Positions 7,955 to 15,821 of a stretch of 43,355 bases of DNA are shown here, one piece after another; position 1 is the stretch's first letter; each line of letters starts with the position of its first letter. The position numbers and the translations under genes were made by a program. This stretch comes from an uncultured Clostridia bacterium. GTDB taxonomy: Bacteria > Bacillota > Clostridia > Lachnospirales > Anaerotignaceae. The stretch is from the NCBI GenBank assembly GCA_944377425.1, contig CALWEX010000101.1:1-43355 (forward strand). Reading direction: 5' to 3'. The notes under the pieces are model-generated. The model ran no database searches and was not told where the DNA came from. It saw only the letters and a list, made by a program, of their open reading frames with translations.

Positions 7955-10060
7955 TTACGAATAGAATAATAAATCTCCATAAGTTGGGAAAGGCCAGCAT
8001 TCTTCTGAAACAAGCATTTCAAGCTCATCAGCAGGTTTTCTAAGCTCACTCATTGTAGTAAATATATGGTCTTTTACAAAGAAAGCTTTTTCTTTTATGC
8101 CCTCAATTTCTGATGACTTATCAATCTCAGCTCTAAGCTTCTTATAAGCCTTATCCATCTCTGTAATATTATCAGTAATATTTTTAAGAAGTTCTTTTTC
8201 TACCTCAGCGTCAGCACCAGCTGCATTAAGAGATACTACACTATCTGCAACAGATTTTGCATAGTTGATTACAGTTGGCTTAATCTGCTTAGCAACCATA
8301 TCAACCATTGTTCTTGCTTCTATTAAAACTCTGTTTATATAGTTCTCATAAGAAATTTCGGCTCTTGCAGCACACTCTACTTCTGTTAAAACACCATGGC
8401 GCTTAAACATTTCAACTGTGCGAGGCTCTACCATTGACTCTACAGAATCAACCATCGACTTGCAGTTTGGAAGCCCTCTTCTTTCTGCCTCTTTTACCCA
8501 CTCATCAGAATACCCGTTGCCATTAAATATAATTCTCTTATGTTCTTTAACTGTTCTCTGCATAAGCTTATCTAAAGCTTCATCAAAATTATCAGCTTTT
8601 TCAAGCTCATCAGCAAACTGCATTAAAGCCTCTGCAACAATAGTATTAAGAATATAGTTAGGGCAAGCTATAGAGTCAGATGAAGGAACCATTCTAAACT
8701 CAAATTTATTGCCTGTAAAAGCAAAAGGTGAAGTTCTGTTTCTGTCTGTTACATCTTTTTTAATAGATGGAATAGTTGAAACGCCTATAGTCATAGATGT
8801 TTCGCTCTTGCTGCTTGTAAGATTGCCAAGCTCTATCTGGTTTAATATATCTTCAAGCTGCTCACCAAGGAAAATAGAAATTATAGCTGGTGGAGCTTCT
8901 GCTGCTCCAAGTCTGTGGTCATTTCCGGCATTTGATGCGCCAAGTCTAAGAATAACAGCATTTTCATCAACAGCTTTAATAACGGCTAAAAGGAATAACA
9001 GGAAAAGTTTATTTTTATGAGGCTCTTTTCCAGGGCTAAATATGTTTTTACCAGTATCTGTAGCTAATGACCAGTTATTATGCTTTCCGGAGCCGTTAAC
9101 ACCTGCAAAAGGCTTTTCATGAAGCAAACATTCAAGGCCATGACGTGGAGCAAGCTTTTTCATATACTCCATTACAAGCTGGTTATGGTCTGTAGCTATG
9201 TTTGTGTCATCATATATAGGCGCTAACTCGTGCTGAGCCGGAGCAGCCTCATTATGCTCTGTTTTAGCTGATATGCCCAACTTCCAAAGCTCTATATCAA
9301 GGTCTTTCATATACTCAGAAACACGTTCTCTAATTGCACCAAAATAGTGGTCATCAAGCTGCTGGCCCTTAGGCGGCATAGCTCCAAAAAGTGTACGTCC
9401 AGCAAAAATAAGGTCTTTTCTTTTGTCGTACATATTTTTATCAACTAAAAAGTATTCCTGCTCAGCTCCTACAGATGTTGTTACTTTTTTAGTTTCAGTA
9501 TCTCCAAAAAGCCTTAATATTCTTAATGCCTGAATATTAATTGCTTCCATAGAGCGTAAAAGTGGAGTTTTCTTATCAAGTGCTTCACCCGTATAGGAGC
9601 AAAAAGCAGTTGGTATGCAAAGAGTTAAACCGCCAGCATCCTCTTTAAGAAAAGCAGGTGATGTACAGTCCCAAACAGAATAACCTCTTGCTTCAAAAGT
9701 TCCGCGCAGTCCGCCGGAAGGGAATGAAGATGCGTCAGGTTCTCCTTTTATAAGCTCTTTTCCTGAAAATTCCATTATTACCTTATCGTTTTCTACTGGT
9801 GATATAAAGGCATCATGTTTTTCAGCTGTAATACCAGTCATAGGCTGGAACCAATGTGTATAGTGTGTAGCACCCTTTTCAATAGCCCAATCTTTCATAG
9901 CATTAGCAACAACCTCTGCTATTTCAGGTGAAAGCTCTGTGCCAGTTTCAATAGACCTTTTTAACTCTTTATAAATCTTTTTAGGCAGTTTTTCGCACAT
10001 TACCGAGTCGCTAAATACTCTGCTCCCATAAATTTCAGGTATAGATATAGCTTCGCTCAT
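7955..10060 (-). CDS. glnN: glutamine synthetase type III
   Basis: 701 residues, as expected for GSIII, which is much longer than GSI (about 450). It joins ammonia to glutamate using ATP. Visible hallmarks: [16 protein letters not shown] (116-131), GAEQEYF (198-204) with metal-binding glutamates, [13 protein letters not shown] (266-278), [12 protein letters not shown] (320-331) and [17 protein letters not shown] (375-391). A helical C-terminal third is typical of the family. It stands alone, with its own promoter, leader hairpin and terminator, and no regulator gene beside it. The start at 10060 has AAAGGACAG upstream. Confidence 0.95.
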   Translation of the reverse strand: MSEAISIPEIYGSRVFSDSVMCEKLPKKIYKELKRSIETGTELSPEIAEVVANAMKDWAIEKGATHYTHWFQPMTGITAEKHDAFISPVENDKVIMEFSGKELIKGEPDASSFPSGGLRGTFEARGYSVWDCTSPAFLKEDAGGLTLCIPTAFCSYTGEALDKKTPLLRSMEAINIQALRILRLFGDTETKKVTTSVGAEQEYFLVDKNMYDKRKDLIFAGRTLFGAMPPKGQQLDDHYFGAIRERVSEYMKDLDIELWKLGISAKTEHNEAAPAQHELAPIYDDTNIATDHNQLVMEYMKKLAPRHGLECLLHEKPFAGVNGSGKHNNWSLATDTGKNIFSPGKEPHKNKLFLLFLLAVIKAVDENAVILRLGASNAGNDHRLGAAEAPPAIISIFLGEQLEDILNQIELGNLTSSKSETSMTIGVSTIPSIKKDVTDRNRTSPFAFTGNKFEFRMVPSSDSIACPNYILNTIVAEALMQFADELEKADNFDEALDKLMQRTVKEHKRIIFNGNGYSDEWVKEAERRGLPNCKSMVDSVESMVEPRTVEMFKRHGVLTEVECAARAEISYENYINRVLIEARTMVDMVAKQIKPTVINYAKSVADSVVSLNAAGADAEVEKELLKNITDNITEMDKAYKKLRAEIDKSSEIEGIKEKAFFVKDHIFTTMSELRKPADELEMLVSEECWPFPTYGDLLFYS

Positions 10061-10099
10061 ATTATCGCTGTCCTTTCTTTTAATTTATCCAATACATAG

Positions 10100-10128
10100 A
10101 AAGCGTCCTCAAAAATTGAGAACGCCTC
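10100..10128 (-). promoter_or_regulatory. leader hairpin upstream of glnN
   Basis: On the minus strand, GCGTTCTCAA (10116-10125) pairs with TTGAGGACGC (10103-10112) around a TTT loop, ten base pairs with one G-U, followed only by TTTCT. It lies inside the predicted glnN leader about 40 bases before the start codon. Its core (GGCGTTC...GGACGC) is shared with the hairpin at 10501-10530. It could be an attenuator, an mRNA-stability structure or a protein-binding RNA element. Confidence 0.55.
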
Positions 10129-10158
10129 TGTTCAAGTTTCTGCATAACATCTTTTATA

Positions 10159-10187
10159 TAAATACCATGTTTTTATAAAAAAATCAA
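10159..10187 (-). promoter_or_regulatory. possible sigma-A promoter of glnN
   Basis: TTGATT (10182-10187) and TATTTA (10159-10164) on the minus strand are spaced 17 bases, with TGG just before the -10 element as in extended -10 promoters. This would give a leader of about 90 bases that contains the hairpin at 10100-10128. Confidence 0.45.
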
Positions 10188-10500
10188 GTGTTATTTAAAA
10201 TTTTTTAAATTATGGTCAAAAAAACTTCTTATAAATTCAAAACTTAAATCAAATATTTTATTGCAATAACTCTCATAATATGCCTTAAAATTATTAATAC
10301 TGCTTTGTATATACCACATAATATTTTTTAAAAGTATAATAAAAATATTATTCTTGAAATCTATACATTCAATATTAACAATATATCCCTTTTTATATTA
10401 CTTTATTTTAATTTGACTAATAAATTTTTCAAATTATTTAATCGTTTTTATTCTGCAAAAAAATTTTTCAATACAATATTTTTTAATTATTATATACACC
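10188..10500. other. AT-rich intergenic region upstream of glnN
   Basis: About 310 bases, nearly all A and T, between the 2-hydroxyacid dehydrogenase terminator and the glnN promoter. No ORF or recognised riboswitch was found. No GlnR/TnrA-type operator was recognised. Confidence 0.5.
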
Positions 10501-10530
10501 AAAAGAGGCGTCCTTATGAACGCCCCTTTT
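10501..10530 (-). terminator. terminator of the 2-hydroxyacid dehydrogenase gene
   Basis: On the minus strand, AAAAGGGGCGTTC pairs with GGACGCCTCTTTT around an ATAA loop, a 13-bp stem with two G-U pairs and a T4 tail. It lies about 60 bases past the dehydrogenase stop codon. The plus strand also has a T5 tail, so it may work in both directions. Confidence 0.75.
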
Positions 10531-10592
10531 TAAAAAACCATTATTAAATTCATGTATTTATCAGGCAAAAATCAAACAATAGGTTTTATTTA

Positions 10593-11525
10593 TTAAACCA
10601 AATCATTTATATTTCTGCCTTCAATAAAGGCTCTTAAATTATCAAGCACTATTTTGGCAGTGGTTTCATCGTTTTTATCGCCACAAAAACTATTGTGTGG
10701 TGAGTAAAAGAAGTTTTCCAAGTCCCAAAGTGGACTATTAGGGTCTAGAGGTTCTTTTTCAAACACATCAACTGCCGCTGCCATAAGCTTGCCACTTTGT
10801 AAAGCGTTATATAAAGCTTCTTCGCTTTGTATTCCGCCACGAGCTATGTTAATAAAAACAGAGCCGTCTTTCATAGCATTAAACATATCATAATCAAAAA
10901 GGTGGTATGTGTCTTCTGTAAGCGGTATAGAAACTATAACTATGTCATAGTCGCCTATTTTTTCTTTAAGGGTATCTATTTTATAGGCATTATCAAACGC
11001 TTCTGCATTTTTAAGACTTCGTGAAAATCCGTCACAGCAAGTTTCAAAAGCTCTTAAGCGCTTTGCTGTTTCAACTCCTATATGACCCATGCCAAGTATA
11101 GCGGCTTTTTTTCCACTAAGCTCAAGCAAGTCAAACCTTTTAGACCAGCTGTGCTCTTTCTGCTCTTTTTCATAAGTGCGCATATGTTTATATATATCAA
11201 GTATGCGCATTATAATAAACTCAGCTATAGGCTTATCGAAAACACCTTTCATGCTTGAATACATCACATTCATGCTTTTAAGCTTTTCTATTGGCTGATT
11301 ATCTGTTCCAACCATTAAGGCTTGAACAAATTTTAAGTTTCTAAAATCTTCAGGCTTATTACAGCTGAACATATTTAGCTGAACTAATACATCGCAGCCT
11401 AATTCTTCATAATTCAAAGGTACTTTTTCATCCTCATGCAGAATTACGTCATAGCCCATTTTTTTTGCTTCATCAACCATATAATCAGCAATTGCCTTTT
11501 TCTTGCCGGAAATAACCGCTTTCAC
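10593..11525 (-). CDS. D-isomer-specific 2-hydroxyacid dehydrogenase
   Basis: 310 residues. It has the D-2-hydroxyacid dehydrogenase pattern: nucleotide-binding GMGHIG at 145-150, catalytic Arg229 in NIARGG, a glutamate at 258 in FEKEPL, and catalytic His277 in SPHNS. It should interconvert a 2-oxoacid and a D-2-hydroxyacid using NAD(P)H. The substrate (for example glycerate, lactate, phosphoglycerate or a branched-chain 2-hydroxyacid) cannot be told. The short length without an ACT domain argues against a full-length SerA. It starts with GTG at 11525, preceded by GGGGGGAT. It lies 41 bases after the secreted-protein gene with no terminator between them, so co-transcription is likely. Confidence 0.88.
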   Translation of the reverse strand: MKAVISGKKKAIADYMVDEAKKMGYDVILHEDEKVPLNYEELGCDVLVQLNMFSCNKPEDFRNLKFVQALMVGTDNQPIEKLKSMNVMYSSMKGVFDKPIAEFIIMRILDIYKHMRTYEKEQKEHSWSKRFDLLELSGKKAAILGMGHIGVETAKRLRAFETCCDGFSRSLKNAEAFDNAYKIDTLKEKIGDYDIVIVSIPLTEDTYHLFDYDMFNAMKDGSVFINIARGGIQSEEALYNALQSGKLMAAAVDVFEKEPLDPNSPLWDLENFFYSPHNSFCGDKNDETTAKIVLDNLRAFIEGRNINDLV

Positions 11526-11566
11526 AAAAATCCCCCCGCCGGAAGCACATATACCCTTGTATCAAA

Positions 11567-12514
11567 TTATAAATATGATGCTAAATCGTATGGAGCCATC
11601 ATTGTGTCGCCTTCAAGATAAATATCACCTGAAAGCTCAGCATTTATTCCAACTTCTGAACCTGTAATTGTGCATTTATTTGAGTCTTTAGTTACAGTTA
11701 TTGTTTTTTCTCCATTTGAGATTTCAATAGGCTCATCATTTGATGTCCATTTTACTTTATATCCTGCATTTTCGCAAATTTCACGAAGTTTAACAGGGGA
11801 TTTATCAACTGCTTCTTCTTCCTCATCTACATCGCCTGTTTCAGGCTCAACAGCAGCTTCATCACCAATTACAACAACAAGACTAGGTGTTGTCTGTGCA
11901 GGTATGCTTTTTGTTGAAATTCCGTAAGCAACAACTGCTGCGTTATTTTTAATATCATCAACTGTAAGGTCTTCACCCTTTATATCTTTAACAATTATGT
12001 CTGACTCAGTATTAAGCTGAAGTGTATTTTCAGCATTTACAAGCTCATCATTGTAAACTGAAAAATCAACATTATCATCAGCATTTATTATTGTTGCAAC
12101 CACACTGCTTGTCATAGGTGGAATGCTCATTGTCATAGGTGTGTTAGCGCCTAAAACAACCATTATATTCATACCTTCTTTAATATCTGCTGATTTTTTA
12201 ATGCTTCCATCTGCTGCATCCATAACAACCGCATCAGATGCTAAATTAGCTTTTAAACCAGTTTCAGAAATTGTAACAGATATATATCCATCATCGCCTT
12301 CATCTATACCTGTAACTGTTCCTTTGTATACAACATAGTCTGATTTTTCATTTTTAAGTATTTCAATACTGTTTTCCGCTTCCTGTGTTGTTTCAACAGC
12401 TGTTGTTTCTGTATTAGCTGTTGTATCAGCAGTATCTGCAAAAGCACTTGAACCAATAACCATAGTTGAAATAAAAGCTGCAATAGCGAGTTTACCTAAT
12501 ATATTCTTTTTCAT
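11567..12514 (-). CDS. secreted protein with C-terminal copper-amine-oxidase-like domain
   Basis: 315 residues. A signal peptide is clear (KKNILGK, hydrophobic core, SAFA at 23-26 as the likely cleavage site), followed by a Thr/Glu-rich segment. Residues about 55-220 form a beta-rich part with several OB-like strands (YVVYKGTVTGID, ISVTISETG, VVMDAADG). After an acidic linker (EPETGDVDEEEEAVD) comes a C-terminal segment of about 75 residues (VKLREICENAGYKVKW, ITVTKDSNKCTITG, ending MMAPYDLASYL). It resembles the copper amine oxidase N-terminal-like repeats common on Clostridial cell-surface proteins, in a short form. It is probably exported and wall-associated. Function is unknown. The ATG has GGAGG upstream. 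Confidence 0.75.
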   Translation of the reverse strand: MKKNILGKLAIAAFISTMVIGSSAFADTADTTANTETTAVETTQEAENSIEILKNEKSDYVVYKGTVTGIDEGDDGYISVTISETGLKANLASDAVVMDAADGSIKKSADIKEGMNIMVVLGANTPMTMSIPPMTSSVVATIINADDNVDFSVYNDELVNAENTLQLNTESDIIVKDIKGEDLTVDDIKNNAAVVAYGISTKSIPAQTTPSLVVVIGDEAAVEPETGDVDEEEEAVDKSPVKLREICENAGYKVKWTSNDEPIEISNGEKTITVTKDSNKCTITGSEVGINAELSGDIYLEGDTMMAPYDLASYL

Positions 12515-12545
12515 AAAATTAATCCTCCATTTAAAACTAAATTAT

Positions 12546-12558
12546 TTCACCCGGTGAA
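12546..12558. promoter_or_regulatory. short perfect palindrome upstream of the secreted-protein gene
   Basis: TTCACCCGGTGAA is a 13-base palindrome about 30 bases upstream of the start codon at 12514. On the minus strand it follows an extended -10-like sequence (TGGTAATAT, about 12565-12573). It could be an operator or a small hairpin in the leader. No regulator is identified. Confidence 0.35.
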
Positions 12559-12604
12559 TATATATTACCAGTAAATGAAAAAGATTGTGTTAACAAATTA
12601 TGAA

Positions 12605-12642
12605 CGCAACATTACTCTTTCATTTCCGCAATATTACTCTTT
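12605..12642. repeat. imperfect direct repeat at the end of trhP
   Basis: Two 16-base copies (cgcaacattactcttt at 12605-12620 and cgcaatattactcttt at 12627-12642) differ at one position and have a 22-base period. The second overlaps the trhP stop codon. It looks like a recent local duplication of the gene's last bases. Confidence 0.6.
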
Positions 12643-13878
12643 TATTTCTTTTCTAAGCATATCATATTTTTTTACAGAAACTGGAAGTTTTACTTTTAAA
12701 ATCTCTTTAGGATGTGGGGCTGAATCAACAGGAATACCGTCTTCATTCCACATTTCAGTAATAGTAATTTTTTGCGCAGGTCCTTTTGCCGGCAAAATCT
12801 CAAGCTCATCGCCTACTTCAAACTTGTTTCTTTGCATAATTAAAGCGCAGCCAGTTTTTTCGTCATAGTCTTCCTCAACCATTCCAACAAAGTCATAGTC
12901 CCTTATATAAGAGTTGTTTGTATAAACCTGTTCATTTCCGCCAGGCTTTCCAAAATAAAATCCAGTAGTAAAGTCTCTGTGGCTGGCTTTTGAAACCTCA
13001 TCAATATAGTGCTGTTTGTTCTTTTCATATTCTTCCGGTGAACGAAGGTAAGCGTCTATAGCCTCACGATAAGCTTTAACAACAGTTCCCACATAAAACG
13101 GTGTTTTCATTCTGCCTTCTATTTTCATGCTCTGAACACCGGCATCAATAAGCTCAGGTATGTGGTCAATCATACACAAATCCTTTGAATTATAAATATA
13201 TGTGCCCCTTTCGTTTTCATTAACAGGCATATATTCACCTGGACGTGTTTCTTCCACAAGATAATATTTCCAGCGACATGGATGAGCACACTCCCCATGA
13301 TTTGCGTCACGGCCAGTAAGATAATTACTTAAAAGACACCTGCCAGAATATGAAATACACATTGCACCATGCACAAATGTTTCTATCTCCATATCAGACG
13401 GAATGTTTTCACGTAATTCCTTAATTTCTTTTAACGAAAGCTCTCTTGCAGCAACAACTCTTTTTGCACCAAGGGAATACCACATTTTAGCACTCATGTA
13501 GTTTGTGTTATTTGCCTGAGTTGAAACATGTATTTCCATATCAGGCACTGCTTCCTTAGCTACTGAAAATACACCTAAATCTGATATTAAAAGAGCGTCA
13601 GCGCCTATTTCATATACTTTTTTAAAATACTCCGCCATACCATAAAAATCATCGTTATGAGCGTATATATTGGCAGTAACATACACTTTAACACCATGGC
13701 TGTGGGCAAACTCTATACCTTTTTTCATTGTTTCCAAATCAAAATTTTTGGCTTTTGCCCTTAAGCCGTATTCTTCTCCGCCTATATAAACTGCGTCTGC
13801 ACCATATAAAACAGCTATAACAAGCTTTTCATAATCTCCGGCAGGAGCCAAAAGCTCAATCTTTTTATTTTCAATCAT
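12634..13878 (-). CDS. trhP: U32 peptidase-family tRNA hydroxylation protein (TrhP-like)
   Basis: 414 residues from the ATG at 13878, which has GAAGGAG upstream and overlaps the trmR stop by 8 bases. The frame could extend to 13905 but has no ribosome site there. N-terminal barrel motifs LLAPAGDYEKL (about 10-20) and ADAVYIGGEEYGLRAKAKNF are followed by the U32 signature with clustered cysteines (CISYSGRC and GECAHPCRW, about 180-210). U32 proteins of this clade (YrrN/YrrO in Bacillus subtilis, YegQ in E. coli) make 5-hydroxyuridine at position 34 of tRNA from prephenate and do not act as proteases. The preceding methyltransferase gene supports this role. B. subtilis has two copies in tandem. 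Only one is present here. Confidence 0.85.
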   Translation of the reverse strand: MIENKKIELLAPAGDYEKLVIAVLYGADAVYIGGEEYGLRAKAKNFDLETMKKGIEFAHSHGVKVYVTANIYAHNDDFYGMAEYFKKVYEIGADALLISDLGVFSVAKEAVPDMEIHVSTQANNTNYMSAKMWYSLGAKRVVAARELSLKEIKELRENIPSDMEIETFVHGAMCISYSGRCLLSNYLTGRDANHGECAHPCRWKYYLVEETRPGEYMPVNENERGTYIYNSKDLCMIDHIPELIDAGVQSMKIEGRMKTPFYVGTVVKAYREAIDAYLRSPEEYEKNKQHYIDEVSKASHRDFTTGFYFGKPGGNEQVYTNNSYIRDYDFVGMVEEDYDEKTGCALIMQRNKFEVGDELEILPAKGPAQKITITEMWNEDGIPVDSAPHPKEILKVKLPVSVKKYDMLRKEIKE

Positions 13879-14557
13879 CACTAAATTCTCCTTCTTTAGG
13901 AACATATTCTTTTACTTTAGTGCAAAGCACTATTCCATCACCTATAGGTATTATAGACGATTCAAGACAGTCTAAATGAGATATATCCCAAAGGAAATTT
14001 CTCATTCTCTTGTGTATTGTTCTCTGTCTGCGTTCAAGCGAAAATCTTGATTTTGCAATATTACCACCTTGAAGCACATCATCAGCAACAAATACACCGC
14101 CTATAGGCATAAGCCTTAATATATGCGGCAAAAATTGTATATACTGCCCTTTAGCCGCATCAAGGAATATAAAGTCGTATGGTCCTTGTAAAGCTGGCAA
14201 TACATTAGCCGCATCATCCTGTATTATTTTTATTTTATCCTCTAAACCTAATCGCTTAATATTCTTTCGTGCGTCTTTAAGCATAAGCTCATAACGGTCT
14301 ATTGTTGTAACATGTCCGTCAGGCTGTAAATATCTGCACATAAGACCTGCGGAAAAAGCCACAGCTGTACCTATCTCCAGCACTTCTTTAGGCCTTTTAA
14401 TTGTTAAGAGCGTGCTTAAAAACCTTGCTGTTTCGTGGGGTATAATAGGGATTTCCATTGAAAGCGCTTCTTCCTGTATATCACCCAATACACCGTCATA
14501 CTTAGGCTGTATAAGCCTAATGTACTTACTTATATAATCATCTGTAAAATATTTCAT
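13871..14557 (-). CDS. trmR: class I O-methyltransferase, tRNA 5-hydroxyuridine methyltransferase (TrmR-like)
   Basis: 228 residues. The SAM-binding motif EIGTAVAFSAGLMCRYLQ begins near 61. It is followed by the acidic DRYELMLKDARKN and by DFIFLDAAKGQY (about 127-138), the divalent-metal-dependent O-methyltransferase (COMT-like) pattern. The same-order neighbours (mltG before, U32 protein after) match B. subtilis yrrL-yrrM-yrrN/O, where YrrM (TrmR) methylates 5-hydroxyuridine to 5-methoxyuridine at the wobble base. The assignment rests on this context. Sequence alone would also fit a general catechol-type O-methyltransferase. Confidence 0.85.
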   Translation of the reverse strand: MKYFTDDYISKYIRLIQPKYDGVLGDIQEEALSMEIPIIPHETARFLSTLLTIKRPKEVLEIGTAVAFSAGLMCRYLQPDGHVTTIDRYELMLKDARKNIKRLGLEDKIKIIQDDAANVLPALQGPYDFIFLDAAKGQYIQFLPHILRLMPIGGVFVADDVLQGGNIAKSRFSLERRQRTIHKRMRNFLWDISHLDCLESSIIPIGDGIVLCTKVKEYVPKEGEFSDD

Positions 14558-14570
14558 ATATTAATCACCA

Positions 14571-15662
14571 TTAATTATTAAAGCTATTTTGATATTCTTC
14601 CTTAGCTTTTAAGAAATCTTCGTAATTATTTGTAAATACGTGTTCACCGCTGCCTCTTTCTTTAACCACATAATATAAATAATCATTATCATCAGGGTTT
14701 GCGGCAGCCTCCAAAGCAGCTTCGCCTGGGTTGCAAATAGGCCCAGCCGGAAGACCTGCGTATAAATAAGTATTATACGGCGAATCAATTTCAAGGTCTT
14801 CATAAGTAACAACTTCGTTTCTTGTGCCTAAAGCATACTGAACTGTAGAGTCTATTTGCAGCTTCATTCCCTGAGCAAGTCTGTTGTAAATTACACCTGC
14901 GGCAATACTTCTTTCACTGTCCACCTGTATTTCTGATTCAACCATTGAAGCTATTGTAATAATCTCATCTGTAGTATAGTCAGATGAAACATTTTTAAGT
15001 ATGTTGTCATAAGCAATTTGAAATCTGTCAAGCATAGCACAAATTACATCATGAGCTGTTGCACCTTCTTCAAACTGATATGTAGCCGGGAAAAGATATC
15101 CTTCCAAATAATAATCTCTTTTTGGTATATCTTTTAAGAAATCATAGTCAAACTGGCCGTTATTCATTTCATCAATAAACTCATCAGCTGTGACTATACC
15201 TTTTTCCTCAAGTGTCTCGGCTATTCTCTTTGCAGTATATCCTTCTGGTATAGTAACTTTTCTTGATTCGTCTACAACCGGCCCAGCCTGTATTATTTTC
15301 ATTATCTCTTCAGAATCCGTGCCCATAGGTATATCGTAAGTTCCTTTAACGTATGTACCGTCGTAGCCTTTATATTTGCTTTGCAATCTAAACATAAGCT
15401 TGCTTGAAATTAAGCCGTTTTCCTCAAGTATTTCGGCTATATCTTTTGTAACAGCGCCTTCAGGTATAGTAATACGTACTGTTTGTACCTCACTTGTTAC
15501 CGAAGATGTGCTTGGCGCAGTTGCATAGTCTTTTGCTCTGTTAAAAGCAAAATTATAAATAGTAATACATAAAAAAACAACTAAAACAATAACTATTACA
15601 AAAGCTGCCAAAACAGCTATCTGCCTTTTTATCCGCTTTTTTCGTCTGTTTTTTCTATCCAT
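14571..15662 (-). CDS. mltG: endolytic murein transglycosylase MltG
   Basis: 363 residues from the ATG at 15662. The frame runs back to 15728, but a promoter at 15700-15728 makes the longer forms impossible. GTG or ATG at 15671/15668 are close alternatives. It has a basic cytoplasmic tail (NRRKKRIKRQ), one transmembrane helix (about 14-36), LysM-like repeats (VRITIPEGAVTKDIAEILEE and a second copy at VTIPEGYTAKRIAETLEE), and the YceG catalytic domain with ASMVESE. Glu242 is the likely catalytic residue. MltG cuts nascent glycan strands and sets their length at the outer face of the membrane. It is first in the mltG-trmR-trhP operon, 13 bases before trmR. Confidence 0.92.
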   Translation of the reverse strand: MDRKNRRKKRIKRQIAVLAAFVIVIVLVVFLCITIYNFAFNRAKDYATAPSTSSVTSEVQTVRITIPEGAVTKDIAEILEENGLISSKLMFRLQSKYKGYDGTYVKGTYDIPMGTDSEEIMKIIQAGPVVDESRKVTIPEGYTAKRIAETLEEKGIVTADEFIDEMNNGQFDYDFLKDIPKRDYYLEGYLFPATYQFEEGATAHDVICAMLDRFQIAYDNILKNVSSDYTTDEIITIASMVESEIQVDSERSIAAGVIYNRLAQGMKLQIDSTVQYALGTRNEVVTYEDLEIDSPYNTYLYAGLPAGPICNPGEAALEAAANPDDNDYLYYVVKERGSGEHVFTNNYEDFLKAKEEYQNSFNN

Positions 15663-15699
15663 ATACATCACCCGCTTTTTTATTTTATAATGCCATTTT

Positions 15700-15728
15700 A
15701 TTATACAATTTCTTTTATACCAGCACAA
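15700..15728 (-). promoter_or_regulatory. sigma-A promoter of mltG-trmR-trhP
   Basis: TTGTGC (15723-15728), 17 bases and TATAAT (15700-15705) on the minus strand, about 40 bases upstream of the chosen mltG start. Confidence 0.7.
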
Positions 15729-15782
15729 TAATATAATATTTAATATTTGTTAAACATTATTTAAAGCGGCTGATTAACCTTA

Positions 15783-15816
15783 AAAATGGCTGTAACTTGT
15801 TAGTTACAGCCGTTTT
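15783..15816 (-). terminator. terminator of the hydrogenase operon
   Basis: A 15-bp stem, aaaatggctgtaact (15783-15797) with agttacagccgtttt (15802-15816), has one G-U and a 4-base loop. It is flanked by T-rich sequence on the minus-strand exit side, just past the hydrogenase stop codon at 15822. Confidence 0.9.
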
Positions 15817-15821
15817 CAATA

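Noticed and set aside
10100..10530. ANTAR-type dual hairpin controlling glnN
   Set aside because: The two hairpins are almost 400 bases apart and their loops do not fit the known hexaloop pattern, and no ANTAR regulator gene is nearby.
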